64,000 nucleotides of DNA from CAZMRF01 sp964568735 (GTDB lineage: Bacteria; Acidobacteriota; Polarisedimenticolia; JACPZX01): contig CAZMRF010000001.1 of the NCBI GenBank assembly GCA_964568735.1, forward strand, positions 124,001 to 188,000, given 5' to 3'. The position numbers and the translations under genes were made by a program. Under the pieces are notes generated by a model that was given only the letters and a program-made list of their open reading frames with translations, made no database searches and had not been told where the DNA came from. Positions 1 to 9,302 of the stretch are shown piece after piece. Numbering within the stretch: position 1 is the stretch's first letter; each line of letters starts with the position of its first letter.

Positions 1-1
1 G

Positions 2-1255
2 CAGGGAATCCTCCAGGGCACCTACGAGACCTTCGCGGCCGCGGCGCGCCGCCACTTCGGCGGGAGCCTCAAGGGGCGATGGATCCTGACCGCCGGGCTT
101 GGGGGCATGGGAGGAGCCCAGCCCCTGGCGGCGACCATGAACGGCGGCGTCATTCTCGCCGTGGAGGTCGATCCCGGGCGCATCCAGCGCCGGATCGATT
201 CGGGCTGGGTGGACGTGCGCGAGAGCACGCTCGACGCCGCGCTGGCTCGGATCGAAGCGGCGCGCTCCTCGGGGCGGGCGCTCGCCGTCGCGCTCCTCGG
301 CAACGCCGCCGACATCATTCCCGAGATCGCGCGGCGCGGGCTTCGTCCCGACCTCGTCACCGATCAGACATCAGCCCACGACAACCTCAACGGCTACGTC
401 CCCAACGGCCTCAGCTACACCCAGGCGCTGGAGCTGAGAGAGTCGGACCCCCCGCGGTACATCGAGCTCTCGATGAGAGCAATGGCGGCGCACATGCGGG
501 GGCTCCTCGCCCTCAAGCAGGGCGGCAGCGTCGCCTTCGACTACGGCAATAACCTGCGAGGTCAGGCCCTCTCGGCGGGAGTCAAGGAGGCCTTCGAGGT
601 GCCGGGCTTCGTCCCGGAGTACATCCGGCCGCTCTTCTGCCAGGGGCGTGGCCCCTTCCGGTGGGTCGCGCTCTCTGGAAGGCCAGAGGACATATCCAGG
701 ACGGATCGCTGGATCCTCGAGAACCTCTCGGCCGATGAGCCGCTCTGCCGATGGATTCGCCTCGCCGCCGAGAAGGTGAGGTTCCAGGGGCTCCCCTCGC
801 GGATCTGCTGGCTCGGCCAGGGGGAGCGGGCGAGGTTCGGCATCGCCATCAACGATCTCGTGGCCTCCGGGGAGATCTCGGCTCCCGTCGTCATCGGCCG
901 CGATCACCTCGATGCCGGCTCGGTCGCCTCACCCTACCGCGAGACCGAGGCCATGCGTGACGGCTCGGATGCCATCGCCGACTGGCCAATCCTCAATGCC
1001 TTGCTCAACACGGCCGCCGGGGCCACCTGGGTCTCCGTGCATCACGGCGGGGGCGTCGGCATCGGGAATTCGATCCACGCAGGCATGGTCGTGGTCGCCG
1101 ACGGAACGCGCGAGGCCGGCGCGCGGCTCCAGCGCGTCCTCACGACGGATCCGGGCTCCGGGATCATGCGCCACGTGGATGCCGGGTATCCAGAAGCCGT
1201 CGCCGCGGCGAGACGCCACGGGATCCGCATCCCGATGCTGCCGGAAGGGAGCTGA
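2..1255 (+). CDS. hutU: Urocanate hydratase, 3' part (5' end outside window)
   Basis: Urocanase converts urocanate to imidazolonepropionate, the second step of histidine degradation, in the cytoplasm with tightly bound NAD+. The open frame enters from the left edge; 417 residues are visible against about 550 in the family, so roughly 135 N-terminal residues are missing. Diagnostic stretches are GTYETF at the very start, the NAD-binding GLGGMGGAQP, TDQTSAHD, the catalytic-cysteine segment SRICWLGQGER, and the Gly-rich VSVHHGGGVGIGNS. The stop TGA shares its last A with the ATG of the next gene (TGATG), so the two are probably co-transcribed. No other hut gene is in the window. Confidence 0.97.
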   Translation, partial: QGILQGTYETFAAAARRHFGGSLKGRWILTAGLGGMGGAQPLAATMNGGVILAVEVDPGRIQRRIDSGWVDVRESTLDAALARIEAARSSGRALAVALLGNAADIIPEIARRGLRPDLVTDQTSAHDNLNGYVPNGLSYTQALELRESDPPRYIELSMRAMAAHMRGLLALKQGGSVAFDYGNNLRGQALSAGVKEAFEVPGFVPEYIRPLFCQGRGPFRWVALSGRPEDISRTDRWILENLSADEPLCRWIRLAAEKVRFQGLPSRICWLGQGERARFGIAINDLVASGEISAPVVIGRDHLDAGSVASPYRETEAMRDGSDAIADWPILNALLNTAAGATWVSVHHGGGVGIGNSIHAGMVVVADGTREAGARLQRVLTTDPGSGIMRHVDAGYPEAVAAARRHGIRIPMLPEGS

Positions 1256-2637
1256 TGGCCGGCGCCGCAACCGCCCCGCTGGCGGGCGCCTCCCGCCGCG
1301 CGGCGCTCCTCGAGGAGATCGTACGGCGCGTGAAGGGCGAGGAGCCTCGCGGCACGCTCGTGAGATCTCCTCGCGGCTGGGGCAAGGGTGAGCTTCTCGC
1401 GAGAGTCGCCCGCGAGGCCGCCGCCGGCGGCGTGGCGCGCTGCGTGGAGCTCGACATGGCAGCCTGCTCGTTCTCGCCCGGCGAGTTCGCCTGTACGATC
1501 ACCTCCGCCGCTCTCGAGGCGGTGATTCCCGGCGGCTCGGCCGGGGTGACGGGAATGGCGGGGGCGCCGCCCCCCGAGGCGAGGCTTCGCGCCCTTGCCG
1601 GCTCCGGCGCGCTCGCGGTGACGGGAGAGGCGGGCGAAGGGGCAGCCGAGGTCCTGGATCTCCTCGAGTCCGGCTCGGGCGGTGGAGCCGCGCTCGTTCG
1701 TGCCTCCCTCCGGACGCTCCAGCGCGTCGCGGCTCGTGCAGATGTGCCCTGCGTCCTCGTGGTGCATGCCCTGGACGGCGCTGCCCGCCTCGCGCCCTAC
1801 CCCGGCCTCCGGGGCGTCCTGGGGCAGGTGTCCCAGGCGCTCGGCGCGCCGGGAGTCCGGTTCGTGGCCTCGATCTCACCCGAGGGCAGGGCGGCCCCGC
1901 TCGTCGCGAACCTCGAGAAGGCTCTCGGGAACGACCTCGCCCTCATGGAGCTTCCCCCCCTGGAGCTCGAAGAAGTTCGGACGCTCGCCGGGGGATTCGC
2001 TTCATCGGAGGTGGAGTGCGGCCGCCTCCTCGCCGCCGCGGGCGGCCGCTTCCTGACGATCCGGATCCTCGGGACACGACTGGCGGGCGGCGATTCATTG
2101 GAGCGGGCCCTGGCCGATGAGATGGAGCCCGAGGAGGGGCGGATCTTCCACGAGATGCGCTTCGACTACCACATGCTCATCGAGCGGACCCGGGGCCATG
2201 CTTCATGCCGGGCCATCCTCAACGTCCTCGCGCGGGAGGAAGGCCTGGATCTCTCGGGTATCGCCGGCCGCCTGCGCCGCTCGGCCGGCTCCACGCTCGA
2301 CTATCTCAGGTGGATGACCGAGGTGGCCCTCGTCCGCCGCGACGGCCGGCGCTACCGCTTCACCGATCCCCTCCTGCGGCTCTACGTCCTGCTCCACGAG
2401 ACTCCGGAACGGCCGCGCGAAGCCCCCGGGCGAACCGTCACGATCCGGAGGTTCCTCTCGGGGCTGGAAGCGCCGCCGCTCCCGCTCCGGCCGGTAGGCC
2501 GCCCCAGAGGGAAGCGCCTCGCTGCTCCCGGAACTCTGCCCGCTCCGGTGCGGCGGCGCCGGGAGGCCCCACCCGATGCGCCCTCACCGGCGCCTCCCGG
2601 CCGCGACAAGCGCGACGATTTCATCGAGATCGACTGA
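1255..2637 (+). CDS. ATPase-like protein with degenerate nucleotide-binding motifs and C-terminal winged helix
   Basis: A 460-residue protein laid out like the archaeal-type/AAA ATPases: an N-terminal P-loop-like segment, then at about residues 310-385 a winged-helix segment and the block YRFTDPLLRLYVLL, close to the YRFxDPxLRFW block of that family. The motifs are damaged: the Walker A position reads SPRGWGKGELL, where GPRGxGKT is expected, so Lys is kept but the first Gly and the Ser/Thr are gone. The Walker B position reads CVLVVHALDG, without the expected Asp-Glu. It may bind nucleotide poorly or not at all. The Arg/Pro-rich C-terminal 75 residues look disordered. It overlaps the hutU stop by one base. 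No link to histidine degradation is known to me. Confidence 0.8.
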   Translation: MAGAATAPLAGASRRAALLEEIVRRVKGEEPRGTLVRSPRGWGKGELLARVAREAAAGGVARCVELDMAACSFSPGEFACTITSAALEAVIPGGSAGVTGMAGAPPPEARLRALAGSGALAVTGEAGEGAAEVLDLLESGSGGGAALVRASLRTLQRVAARADVPCVLVVHALDGAARLAPYPGLRGVLGQVSQALGAPGVRFVASISPEGRAAPLVANLEKALGNDLALMELPPLELEEVRTLAGGFASSEVECGRLLAAAGGRFLTIRILGTRLAGGDSLERALADEMEPEEGRIFHEMRFDYHMLIERTRGHASCRAILNVLAREEGLDLSGIAGRLRRSAGSTLDYLRWMTEVALVRRDGRRYRFTDPLLRLYVLLHETPERPREAPGRTVTIRRFLSGLEAPPLPLRPVGRPRGKRLAAPGTLPAPVRRRREAPPDAPSPAPPGRDKRDDFIEID

Positions 2638-2660
2638 GCCGGTGACCGCAGGCGCCACGA

Positions 2661-2778
2661 CCACGCGCGCCGAAGGGTCGCCCGGAGCGTACGTCTGGAG
2701 CCGGTAGAGGTGATGCACCGGGCATCGATCACTCCACGGCGGAAGTAGGAGCGCAGGGCGACCCTTCGGCGCGCGTGG
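2661..2778. repeat. Perfect 23-bp inverted repeat, 72-bp centre
   Basis: The 220-base gap between the ATPase-like gene and the LOG-family gene holds a perfect inverted repeat: 2661-2683 is the reverse complement of 2756-2778 (arm core CGAAGGGTCGCCC). The 72-base centre contains a smaller GATGC/GCATC hairpin at about 2712-2726. There is no T-run, so it is not a standard intrinsic terminator. It could be a structured RNA, a folded 3' UTR or a miniature repeat element. Confidence 0.75.
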
Positions 2779-2869
2779 CCCCATGGCCATCCGTGTTGAG
2801 CGGCACAGGCCCCTGTGATAGCGTTCGCGCCCTCTCGAACCACCCGGAAGCCGCCCATTGCCACGAGCC

Positions 2870-3544
2870 ATGAAGCCGACCCGGACCAAGGAGAACCGCA
2901 CCGCGACGGCCACCGAGGCCGCTCGCCCCTCCGCGCCCCGGTGGACTCACAAGGTGACCGTCGGCGTGATGGGCTCCGCCGGCGGCAATCTGGGCAAGGG
3001 CGTCATGGAGAAGGTCTTCACGCTGGGGCGCGAGATTGCCCGGCGGGGATTCGTCCTGGTCACCGGAGCCTGCCCGGGCCTGCCTCACGAGGCCGTCAAG
3101 GGGGCCAAATCCGAAGGCGGCATCACGCTCGGCATCTCGCCCGCGCTGAACTTCGCGGAACACCTGCTCAAGTACAGATCGCCTTGCGCGGGCTATGACG
3201 CGATCGTCTACACGGGCTCGGGATTGATGGGCCGCGAGATCGAGAACATCCGCACGTGCGATCTCGTCATCTTCGCCGGGGGGCGCTCGGGCACGCTCGG
3301 AGAGTTCGCCATCGCCTATGACGAAGCGAAGGTCATCGGGATCCTCCTCGGGACGGGAGGCATCGCCGATCGGCTCGAGCTGATCATCTCCTTCATCGAC
3401 AAGGTCACGGGGGCGACGGTCGTGATGGATGACGATCCGATTCGCCTCCTCGACAAGCTCGAGCAGGTCTACCGCGAAAAGCTCCTCCCCTACTACAACA
3501 CGGTGATCGCGAACAGCGATCCCGACGGAGTTCTCGAGGATTGA
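2870..3544 (+). CDS. LOG-family (lysine decarboxylase-like fold) protein
   Basis: A Rossmann-fold protein of the LOG/TIGR00725 group; relatives include cytokinin-activating phosphoribohydrolases and proteins of unknown substrate. Visible features are VTVGVMGSAGG near residue 30, the LVTGACPGLPHEAVKGAK segment, and FAGGRSGTLGEFAIAYDEAK near residue 135, which matches the PGGxGTxxE nucleotide-binding motif with Ala for Pro. The 224-residue length fits. The ATG at 2870 is chosen; an in-frame TTG at 2858 is possible and no strong ribosome-binding site decides. The first 25 residues are Lys/Thr/Arg-rich. It is convergent with the next gene. Confidence 0.85.
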   Translation: MKPTRTKENRTATATEAARPSAPRWTHKVTVGVMGSAGGNLGKGVMEKVFTLGREIARRGFVLVTGACPGLPHEAVKGAKSEGGITLGISPALNFAEHLLKYRSPCAGYDAIVYTGSGLMGREIENIRTCDLVIFAGGRSGTLGEFAIAYDEAKVIGILLGTGGIADRLELIISFIDKVTGATVVMDDDPIRLLDKLEQVYREKLLPYYNTVIANSDPDGVLED

Positions 3545-3574
3545 AGGGCCTGAGGGGCACGGGGGCGAGTCCCG

Positions 3575-5122
3575 TCACGGGCGCAGGGCCGGGCCGGATT
3601 TGCGGGGCCTCCAGATCACTTCCGGTCTCGTGCGCGCCCCGGTGACCGGCCAGAAGACCTTTCGGCTCTCGAAGACGGGACCGCTCTCCTCGTAGGATGC
3701 CTCGAGAGACCCGCGGATCAGAGGCCCGAGACGGTTCCAGCTCAGGAGCCCCGATTTGTCGAGGATGATCAGGTCGAAGCGCTGCTCACGAATGGCCTCG
3801 TCGAGGTTGGTGACCAGCATGTCGCGCACTCGGGTGTCTCCCGCGCGAAGGCTGTCGATTCCCGCGTTGCCCTGAAGGTAGATTCTCTTGCCGGCCATCC
3901 CGGCCAGGTAGGCGTGGAGCGGGATGAAGACCTCACCGCTCGCTCCCTTCAGCAGATCCACGACCTCCGCGCCGGCCGCGCGATCCCCCTCCGCGGGAAT
4001 CTGGGGCCTCGGGTCGTAGGCCAGCAGCGCCAACTGGAAGAGCGATGCGGCCGCTGCCAGCAGGGAAAACCGCCCCGGCGGCGTCCATCCATTGGGAGAA
4101 AGCGCGCCCGCTTCCACTTTCCTCGCCTCTGCGATAGCCACCCCGAACGCAGCCGCGAGCACCCAGTGAAGCGGCATCAGCACATTCAGGTACCCGCCCG
4201 AGCGGGCCCGCGAGACAAACGCCGCCGCGAGCACGCCGGCCGCGAGGAGTCCCCAGAAGATCAGGCTCTCCCGCCGCCGGCGGCGCGTGAAGAGGACGAG
4301 CAGGCCGACGCAAGCGATGGTGGCCACCGGGAGGGGTGCCAGGAGATCGTGCGTCAGGAACTGTCCCGCCTTCTTCCAGTCCCAGACATCCTGGCCGGGC
4401 AGGAGCACGTAGTAGAAGTACCAGCCCCGGGTCTCCAGGTTGAAGACGAGCGAGGCCGTCCCGACAACCGCAGCGATTGACCCCGCAAACCAGACGCAGC
4501 GCCTCCCATGGACGAGAAGGGCGTAGAGGAGCAGCGGCAGCCCTGCTGCGACCGCTGTCTGTTTCGTGAGGATCGAGAGCCCGAGGAGAGCACCCGCGAG
4601 GAGCAACCCTCCGCGCGAGGCCGTGCGGCGCAGCACCACCACGGAGAAGGCGTAGAGCGCGAGGAAAAGCGAGTCTACCCGGGCAAGGTCGAACCAGGCT
4701 CCGCTGGCGGCAAAGGTGGCTGCGAAGAGCCCCGACGCCACGAGGGCTGCGATCCTGTCACGGACCTCCCGATGGACCAGGAGGAACAGCGCTGCCAGCG
4801 AGGCCAGCGTCGACAGCAGGGAAAGCAGCCGCAGCGGCAGAAAACCGTCTCCCAGCAGGAGGGCGATGAAGGCCGACGCGTAGAAATAGAGCGGCGTATA
4901 GATGAACGGCACGAAGTCGAGGGTGGACTCCACGTAGATGGACTGACCGGAGAGGATCCGCCGGACGTGATCGACCGAGCCTCCTTCCATCCACTCGAGG
5001 GCGAACGGGTATTGGATGCGGCTCAGGCTCACGATCAGGAAGCCGGCAATCGCCGCAGCCGCTGCCACGGCGGCGAGGATCCAGGAAGCGCGGCCCCACT
5101 CGCGGGGCCCCAAGGCCTTCAC
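3575..5122 (-). CDS. GT-C family membrane glycosyltransferase
   Basis: A 515-residue multi-pass inner-membrane protein of the GT-C type, which uses polyprenol-phosphate sugars on the periplasmic side. After the first membrane segment (about residues 13-33) comes a loop with acidic residues in FALEWMEGGSVDHVRRILSG, the position of the catalytic acid in ArnT/PMT relatives. About ten hydrophobic segments follow, then a soluble C-terminal domain (EVFIPLHAYLAG, LIILDKSGLLSW). Acceptor and donor cannot be told. The GTG start at 5122 overlaps the stop of the upstream SGNH gene by four bases (GTGA), so it is the last gene of the 9097-to-3575 transcription unit. Confidence 0.85.
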   Translation of the reverse strand: MKALGPREWGRASWILAAVAAAAAIAGFLIVSLSRIQYPFALEWMEGGSVDHVRRILSGQSIYVESTLDFVPFIYTPLYFYASAFIALLLGDGFLPLRLLSLLSTLASLAALFLLVHREVRDRIAALVASGLFAATFAASGAWFDLARVDSLFLALYAFSVVVLRRTASRGGLLLAGALLGLSILTKQTAVAAGLPLLLYALLVHGRRCVWFAGSIAAVVGTASLVFNLETRGWYFYYVLLPGQDVWDWKKAGQFLTHDLLAPLPVATIACVGLLVLFTRRRRRESLIFWGLLAAGVLAAAFVSRARSGGYLNVLMPLHWVLAAAFGVAIAEARKVEAGALSPNGWTPPGRFSLLAAAASLFQLALLAYDPRPQIPAEGDRAAGAEVVDLLKGASGEVFIPLHAYLAGMAGKRIYLQGNAGIDSLRAGDTRVRDMLVTNLDEAIREQRFDLIILDKSGLLSWNRLGPLIRGSLEASYEESGPVFESRKVFWPVTGARTRPEVIWRPRKSGPALRP

Positions 5123-6231
5123 GATGGCCCCCCGTGAGCCGCGGCCGGAAGCCCTTTCTCACGAAGGAGGCTGTCTGCCAGGATTCGCGCCGCGAGGGCG
5201 TGCCCGGCAAGGTTCCAGTGCTGGTCCTTCTGGAAGTGCAGCCTGCGCCAGGAGCCCGGCGAGGCCTCGCGCGCCGCGTTGCGAAACTCGGGAATCAGGT
5301 CAATGAAGAGGAAGCCCTCCTTCTCGGCGAGGGAGCGCAGCATCTCGCGCCGGCGGCTCTCCAGCGAGTCGATCCCGGCGGTGTAGACGTGGCCTGTCGA
5401 GGCCACGAGGGCAAGGGCGAAGCCCGCGCCGGCCGCCTCCGATTCGTCGCGCATGGCCAGCAGCAGGCGTCGCATGAGCTTCTCGGACGACATGATCTTC
5501 TCGTCCGTATTCGGCCCCTCGCCTCTGGCCCTGGGCGCCATGACAGAATCAATCATGCTGAAGAGCCCCGACCGGCCGCGGAGCCAGTGGCGGAGCCGGG
5601 TTGCCCTGCTGACGCGCGGGACCGGGACGTTTCTCAGCATCAACTCGCCGCCCTCACCCAGCTCGAAAAAGGGCTTCGGGTAGAAGAACTGGGTGTCCGT
5701 CAGGATGCCATCAAAGTCATTCCGGCAGAGCATCACGAGGACCATGTCGGGCCGGTACTCGAGGACGTCACGTCTCAAGATCAGGAGCTGCTGGTCGGTG
5801 GCTGTGCCGCTCAGGCCGAAATTGAGGACCTCGACTCCCTTCAGGAGGGCCTCCAGCTGCGCGGTGTAAAGCTGGTCATCCTCGATGCCCGCGCCGAAAG
5901 TGAAGGAATCTCCGAGGACAGCGATCCTGAAGATCCCCGGCTGTTTCTCGACGGCACGTTCCCGGTCACGCCAGCCGGCACTGTTGATGCGGACCCTGTG
6001 GGAGAACTCGTCGCTCGTGATCACGTCGTCGACTCCCGGACGGTGACCCCATCCGACTTCCGGGTCGTACTGCCAGAAAGCCCCCTCGGACTGCCAGAAA
6101 AGGCCCCTGACCTGGTCGGGACCAGGCAGGGTGTCCGGCCTCAAATACCGCACGATCAGCTCGCCCGCCGCGAGCGAGACGAGGATGGAGCCCAGTAGCA
6201 GGAGCGCCGGACCGACGAGACGGCTTCTCAA
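5119..6231 (-). CDS. Membrane-anchored SGNH/GDSL-like hydrolase
   Basis: A 370-residue protein with one N-terminal hydrophobic segment (LLLLGSILVSLAAGE), so it probably faces the periplasm as a signal-anchored enzyme. SGNH hydrolase landmarks are visible: block I VLGDSFTFGAG with the nucleophilic Ser, an Asn block in MLCRNDFDG, and the C-terminal Asp/His block FQKDQHWNLAGH. Such proteins commonly deacetylate or acyl-transfer on polysaccharides (AlgX, DltD and Oac-type SGNH domains). The start is a TTG at 6231; no ATG or GTG lies in a better place. It sits between a GT-C gene and a second SGNH gene, which suggests modification of a shared glycan. Confidence 0.85.
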   Translation of the reverse strand: MRSRLVGPALLLLGSILVSLAAGELIVRYLRPDTLPGPDQVRGLFWQSEGAFWQYDPEVGWGHRPGVDDVITSDEFSHRVRINSAGWRDRERAVEKQPGIFRIAVLGDSFTFGAGIEDDQLYTAQLEALLKGVEVLNFGLSGTATDQQLLILRRDVLEYRPDMVLVMLCRNDFDGILTDTQFFYPKPFFELGEGGELMLRNVPVPRVSRATRLRHWLRGRSGLFSMIDSVMAPRARGEGPNTDEKIMSSEKLMRRLLLAMRDESEAAGAGFALALVASTGHVYTAGIDSLESRRREMLRSLAEKEGFLFIDLIPEFRNAAREASPGSWRRLHFQKDQHWNLAGHALAARILADSLLREKGLPAAAHGGPS

Positions 6232-6285
6232 GGCGCGGGGTAATCCTGGGCGAAGCGATGCCTCTCCGTTCGCGGGGAAGGCCGG

Positions 6286-7464
6286 TCAGGGGAGACCACG
6301 TGACACGAGAAAAGCGTGCACGGCGCTCGCTGCAACCCTGTGGCCCTCCGGAGTCCAGTGCATGTCTGCGGGCCAGAAGTAGTTGGATTCAAGATCGACA
6401 TGCTCGAAGGTCTCCAGAAGGTCGAGGCAGGGAGTTCCGGTTTGAACGCACCAGCCGGCTACCATTTCCTGGGGCTTGCGGCGTGAGAGGGAATCCGGGT
6501 CGACCACGAACTTCTTGATCCAGTCGAGACGCACCCACTCACCCCATGCAGCCTCGGAGGTCTGCCATGGTGCGGGCACCACGATCACCACGAGCCTGGA
6601 ACCGCGCTTCTCGGCGAGTGCGTTCATCGCATCCAGGACCCGGAAGAAACGCTCCCAACTCTCCGCAACGTACCCTTGCGGCGTGGCGTGGAAGGCGCGC
6701 AGGAGCGGGGGGTGAGGCGCATTTGTCAGCGCACCGTCCTTGGCGGGCCCGAGATCGCGGCGGGCATCGAGCCGGTTGCGGGCGAGCGTGTAGAGCATCG
6801 AGTGGGAGCGAAGCCACGATGATATGGCGCCCGTGAGTCCCGTGGGCGCACGCGCGCGACGCCGCAGGACCAATTCGGGGCGGGATCGGTAGGCACGTGG
6901 AAGGCCGTCCTCGCCCACGCTCGCCTCGATCTCGCTCTCGGGACCGAGGTCGTTTACGAAGAGCATCATCAGGAGCAGGTCCTCGTCGAAGCAGGCCCCA
7001 CGGTACCTGTAGAACAGATAGGACTGGCCCAGATCCCAGGCCCGCACTCCGGCGCTGAAGACTTCGGTGGAGGGAAGGCTCGTGGCGAGCAGTCTGGGCA
7101 GGCATTCCTCGAGCTCCACTCCCTCACCGAAGGCGAACGAGTCCCCCAGGACGAGGATGCGGCGGAAGCCGGTCCGGCGTTCGAGCGGCTGCTCGATGTC
7201 GCGCAGTCCCAGGCTGTTGATCCTGTCGCGCGTGACGAATGCACCGCCCTTGGCGATCAAGCGCTCCGAGTTCGGTATCAGGCTGATGCCGAGCAGAGGG
7301 TCCTCGTTATCGATGATCTCCCCGACCTCGATGAACTCGCCCGATCCGAGGATCCATGTCGCTCCCAAGCGCAGGATCCCCTCCGCGGCCGCGAGGACGA
7401 TCAGAACCGCGACAGCCGCGAGCGTGAGGTTTGCGGCCGCTCCTTTCAAGGCACCCAATCTCAC
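6286..7464 (-). CDS. Membrane-anchored SGNH/GDSL-like hydrolase
   Basis: A 392-residue relative of the neighbouring SGNH protein. It has one N-terminal membrane segment (LTLAAVAVLIVLAAAEGILRL), block I VLGDSFAFGEG, an Asn-containing MLFVNDLGPE, and the catalytic Asp/His pair in FWPADMHWTPEGHRVAASAV. Probable role: removal or transfer of an ester group on a surface glycan in the periplasm. The GTG start at 7464 lies 16 bases after the stop of the GT-C gene, and the next SGNH gene begins 54 bases downstream. Sequence divergence from its neighbour outside the motifs suggests different substrates. Confidence 0.85.
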   Translation of the reverse strand: MRLGALKGAAANLTLAAVAVLIVLAAAEGILRLGATWILGSGEFIEVGEIIDNEDPLLGISLIPNSERLIAKGGAFVTRDRINSLGLRDIEQPLERRTGFRRILVLGDSFAFGEGVELEECLPRLLATSLPSTEVFSAGVRAWDLGQSYLFYRYRGACFDEDLLLMMLFVNDLGPESEIEASVGEDGLPRAYRSRPELVLRRRARAPTGLTGAISSWLRSHSMLYTLARNRLDARRDLGPAKDGALTNAPHPPLLRAFHATPQGYVAESWERFFRVLDAMNALAEKRGSRLVVIVVPAPWQTSEAAWGEWVRLDWIKKFVVDPDSLSRRKPQEMVAGWCVQTGTPCLDLLETFEHVDLESNYFWPADMHWTPEGHRVAASAVHAFLVSRGLP

Positions 7465-7480
7465 GATTGCGCCCGGAGGA

Positions 7481-9097
7481 TCACCCTCGTCTCTTCAGGA
7501 GAAGGTATTTCCTCCGGTTTCCGTCGGCATTGGGGAGGGACATGTCGAACGCCGCGGCGAGATCCATCGGCTCGTCGAGCTCCTCCAGGATGGCCCGCTC
7601 CAGCTCGAAGAGGGCGAATTCAGGACTTACAGGCTCTCCCACGGTCGGGCTCGCGGAGGTGTAGGCGCGCATCAGCCACCACTCCGGGGCCTGGTCGGCA
7701 CAGTACCGGGCAAGTCTCCTGGTACCCTCGGGGTTCCTGCCCAGCCGAACGGCCTCCAGTCCTCCTTCCGCAGCCTGGATAATGGCTGCAGCCTCCGGTG
7801 TGACCAGCCCTTCGTGGTCGATCACGTAGAGTCCAGATCCGTACGAGATCGCTCCCACTTCGAATGCCAGGACTCTGTCCCCAGGTCGTGCGTGCTCGCG
7901 CAGCCAATCGCCGATGCGCAGGTACTTCGCGCCGTCCAGGGCCGCGTTGACCCTCTCGAAGCGATACTGCGCCAGGTGATCGGAGGCCTTGGCCACGGAC
8001 CAGGCGCACCAGGTGAGGGTCAGGAGAATGGCGACGGCGGCGGATCTACGGCGACGGAGCCACTCCACAAGGCCCACCATGGCACTGGCCCCCAGCGCCG
8101 CAAGGAAGAGAAACGGGGCCGCGTAGGGGATGGCGAAACGATGCCCTGTCATCCAGTCATGGCGCGCATACAGGATGAAAACGAATCCTGCGATGGCGCT
8201 CAGGGCCGCGCCAAACCTCGCTTGCCCGCCGCGGCGCACCGCTGCGCCCAGGAAGGCGAGCACGACCGCCGCCGTGCCTCCCAACTCTCCCAGGGCGGGG
8301 AAGAGGTTTTCCGTCACGCTGTCGAGCAGGGCCAAAACCGCGTGCTTGAGGTGTCCCTGCCGGATCAGGTTGACAATAGGCGAGGCCTTGGCCACGTAAG
8401 TGTTGGGGAGAAAATGGCCGTAGTACAGGAATCTGCACAGGAAGAGACCGGTGATCAGGATCCAACAGGCCAGGAGGGAACGGCGGATCTCGGGCACGCG
8501 GTGGGCATGGAACCAGTAGAGGCTGAGGAGGATTGCGAGGAGGATTGCCTCGGGCCGCAAGACCACCACCGCCACAAGGGCTAGTGAAAGGGTCGCACCC
8601 GTGCGCCACGTCGGATTCCCGGCCGGGGTCAGGAAGGCCGCGGCAGCCACGGCAAGGGCGTACCAGAGGGTCTCCATTCCCGACGGCGCATAGATGTAGA
8701 GCGTTGGCGTCGTGGCCAGCACGAGACATGCGAGCCCACCGACGATGGGCTGGCAGTCCGCCCTCCGGAGAGCGGCGTAGAGCACCAGGACGAGAGCCAG
8801 CGCGGCCGCCATCCCTAGGACCTTGGACGTAACGACAGGATCGAGACCCATCCAGGTCGTCAGGGCCAACAGGAACATCCAGCCTGGAGAGGAATACCCC
8901 TCGACGTGTTCGCCCGCGTTGAAGACCGCTCCCCGCCCGAGAGCCAGGTTCCTCGCGTATTGATAAGTGATGTATGAGTCGTCGATCGTGTAGGGCCACC
9001 ATTGGGCACTGCCGATGAGAACTGCGGCGAGCGAGAGACCAAGCAGGAGGCGGCGGGCGACCTTCCACTCGTTGATATCAAATGGGAGCTGTTTCAT
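7481..9097 (-). CDS. GT-C family membrane glycosyltransferase (AftB-like layout)
   Basis: A 538-residue multi-pass protein. The first periplasmic loop reads DDSYITYQYARNLALGRG followed by EHVEGYSSPGW, the pattern of the GT-C subgroup that includes actinobacterial arabinofuranosyltransferases such as AftB, where the Asp pair is catalytic. About ten membrane segments follow and a soluble C-terminal region of about 150 residues (DRVLAFEVGAISYGSG). Donor and acceptor are unknown; the AftB resemblance gives the fold, not the sugar. It is the first gene of a four-gene minus-strand unit and faces the 9303 gene across a 205-bp divergent region. Confidence 0.82.
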   Translation of the reverse strand: MKQLPFDINEWKVARRLLLGLSLAAVLIGSAQWWPYTIDDSYITYQYARNLALGRGAVFNAGEHVEGYSSPGWMFLLALTTWMGLDPVVTSKVLGMAAALALVLVLYAALRRADCQPIVGGLACLVLATTPTLYIYAPSGMETLWYALAVAAAAFLTPAGNPTWRTGATLSLALVAVVVLRPEAILLAILLSLYWFHAHRVPEIRRSLLACWILITGLFLCRFLYYGHFLPNTYVAKASPIVNLIRQGHLKHAVLALLDSVTENLFPALGELGGTAAVVLAFLGAAVRRGGQARFGAALSAIAGFVFILYARHDWMTGHRFAIPYAAPFLFLAALGASAMVGLVEWLRRRRSAAVAILLTLTWCAWSVAKASDHLAQYRFERVNAALDGAKYLRIGDWLREHARPGDRVLAFEVGAISYGSGLYVIDHEGLVTPEAAAIIQAAEGGLEAVRLGRNPEGTRRLARYCADQAPEWWLMRAYTSASPTVGEPVSPEFALFELERAILEELDEPMDLAAAFDMSLPNADGNRRKYLLLKRRG

Positions 9098-9232
9098 CGT
9101 CAGCTACGGCAGGCCTCGTGTTCGGGCGGACGGACAGATCTGCCCCGTGGAGGCGATCTGCTCCCCTGCGCAAGGGCACGAGGATCCCCTCCGTCGAGAG
9201 TGTTGCGCATTCTGCACTTCCCGGCAGACCAC

Positions 9233-9244
9233 GGTCAATTGACC
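9233..9244. promoter_or_regulatory. 12-bp palindrome in divergent intergenic region
   Basis: GGTCAATTGACC is a perfect palindrome in the 205-bp region between the divergent genes starting at 9097 and 9303. A TTGACA-like hexamer (9249-9254, read on the minus strand) lies next to it. It is a candidate operator for one or both directions; no convincing -10 box was seen. Confidence 0.35.
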
Positions 9245-9302
9245 AAACCTGTCAAACCCACCTCCTGCACCTGGGTTCCCCGCGGGGATCCCGAGAACAT
9301 GC

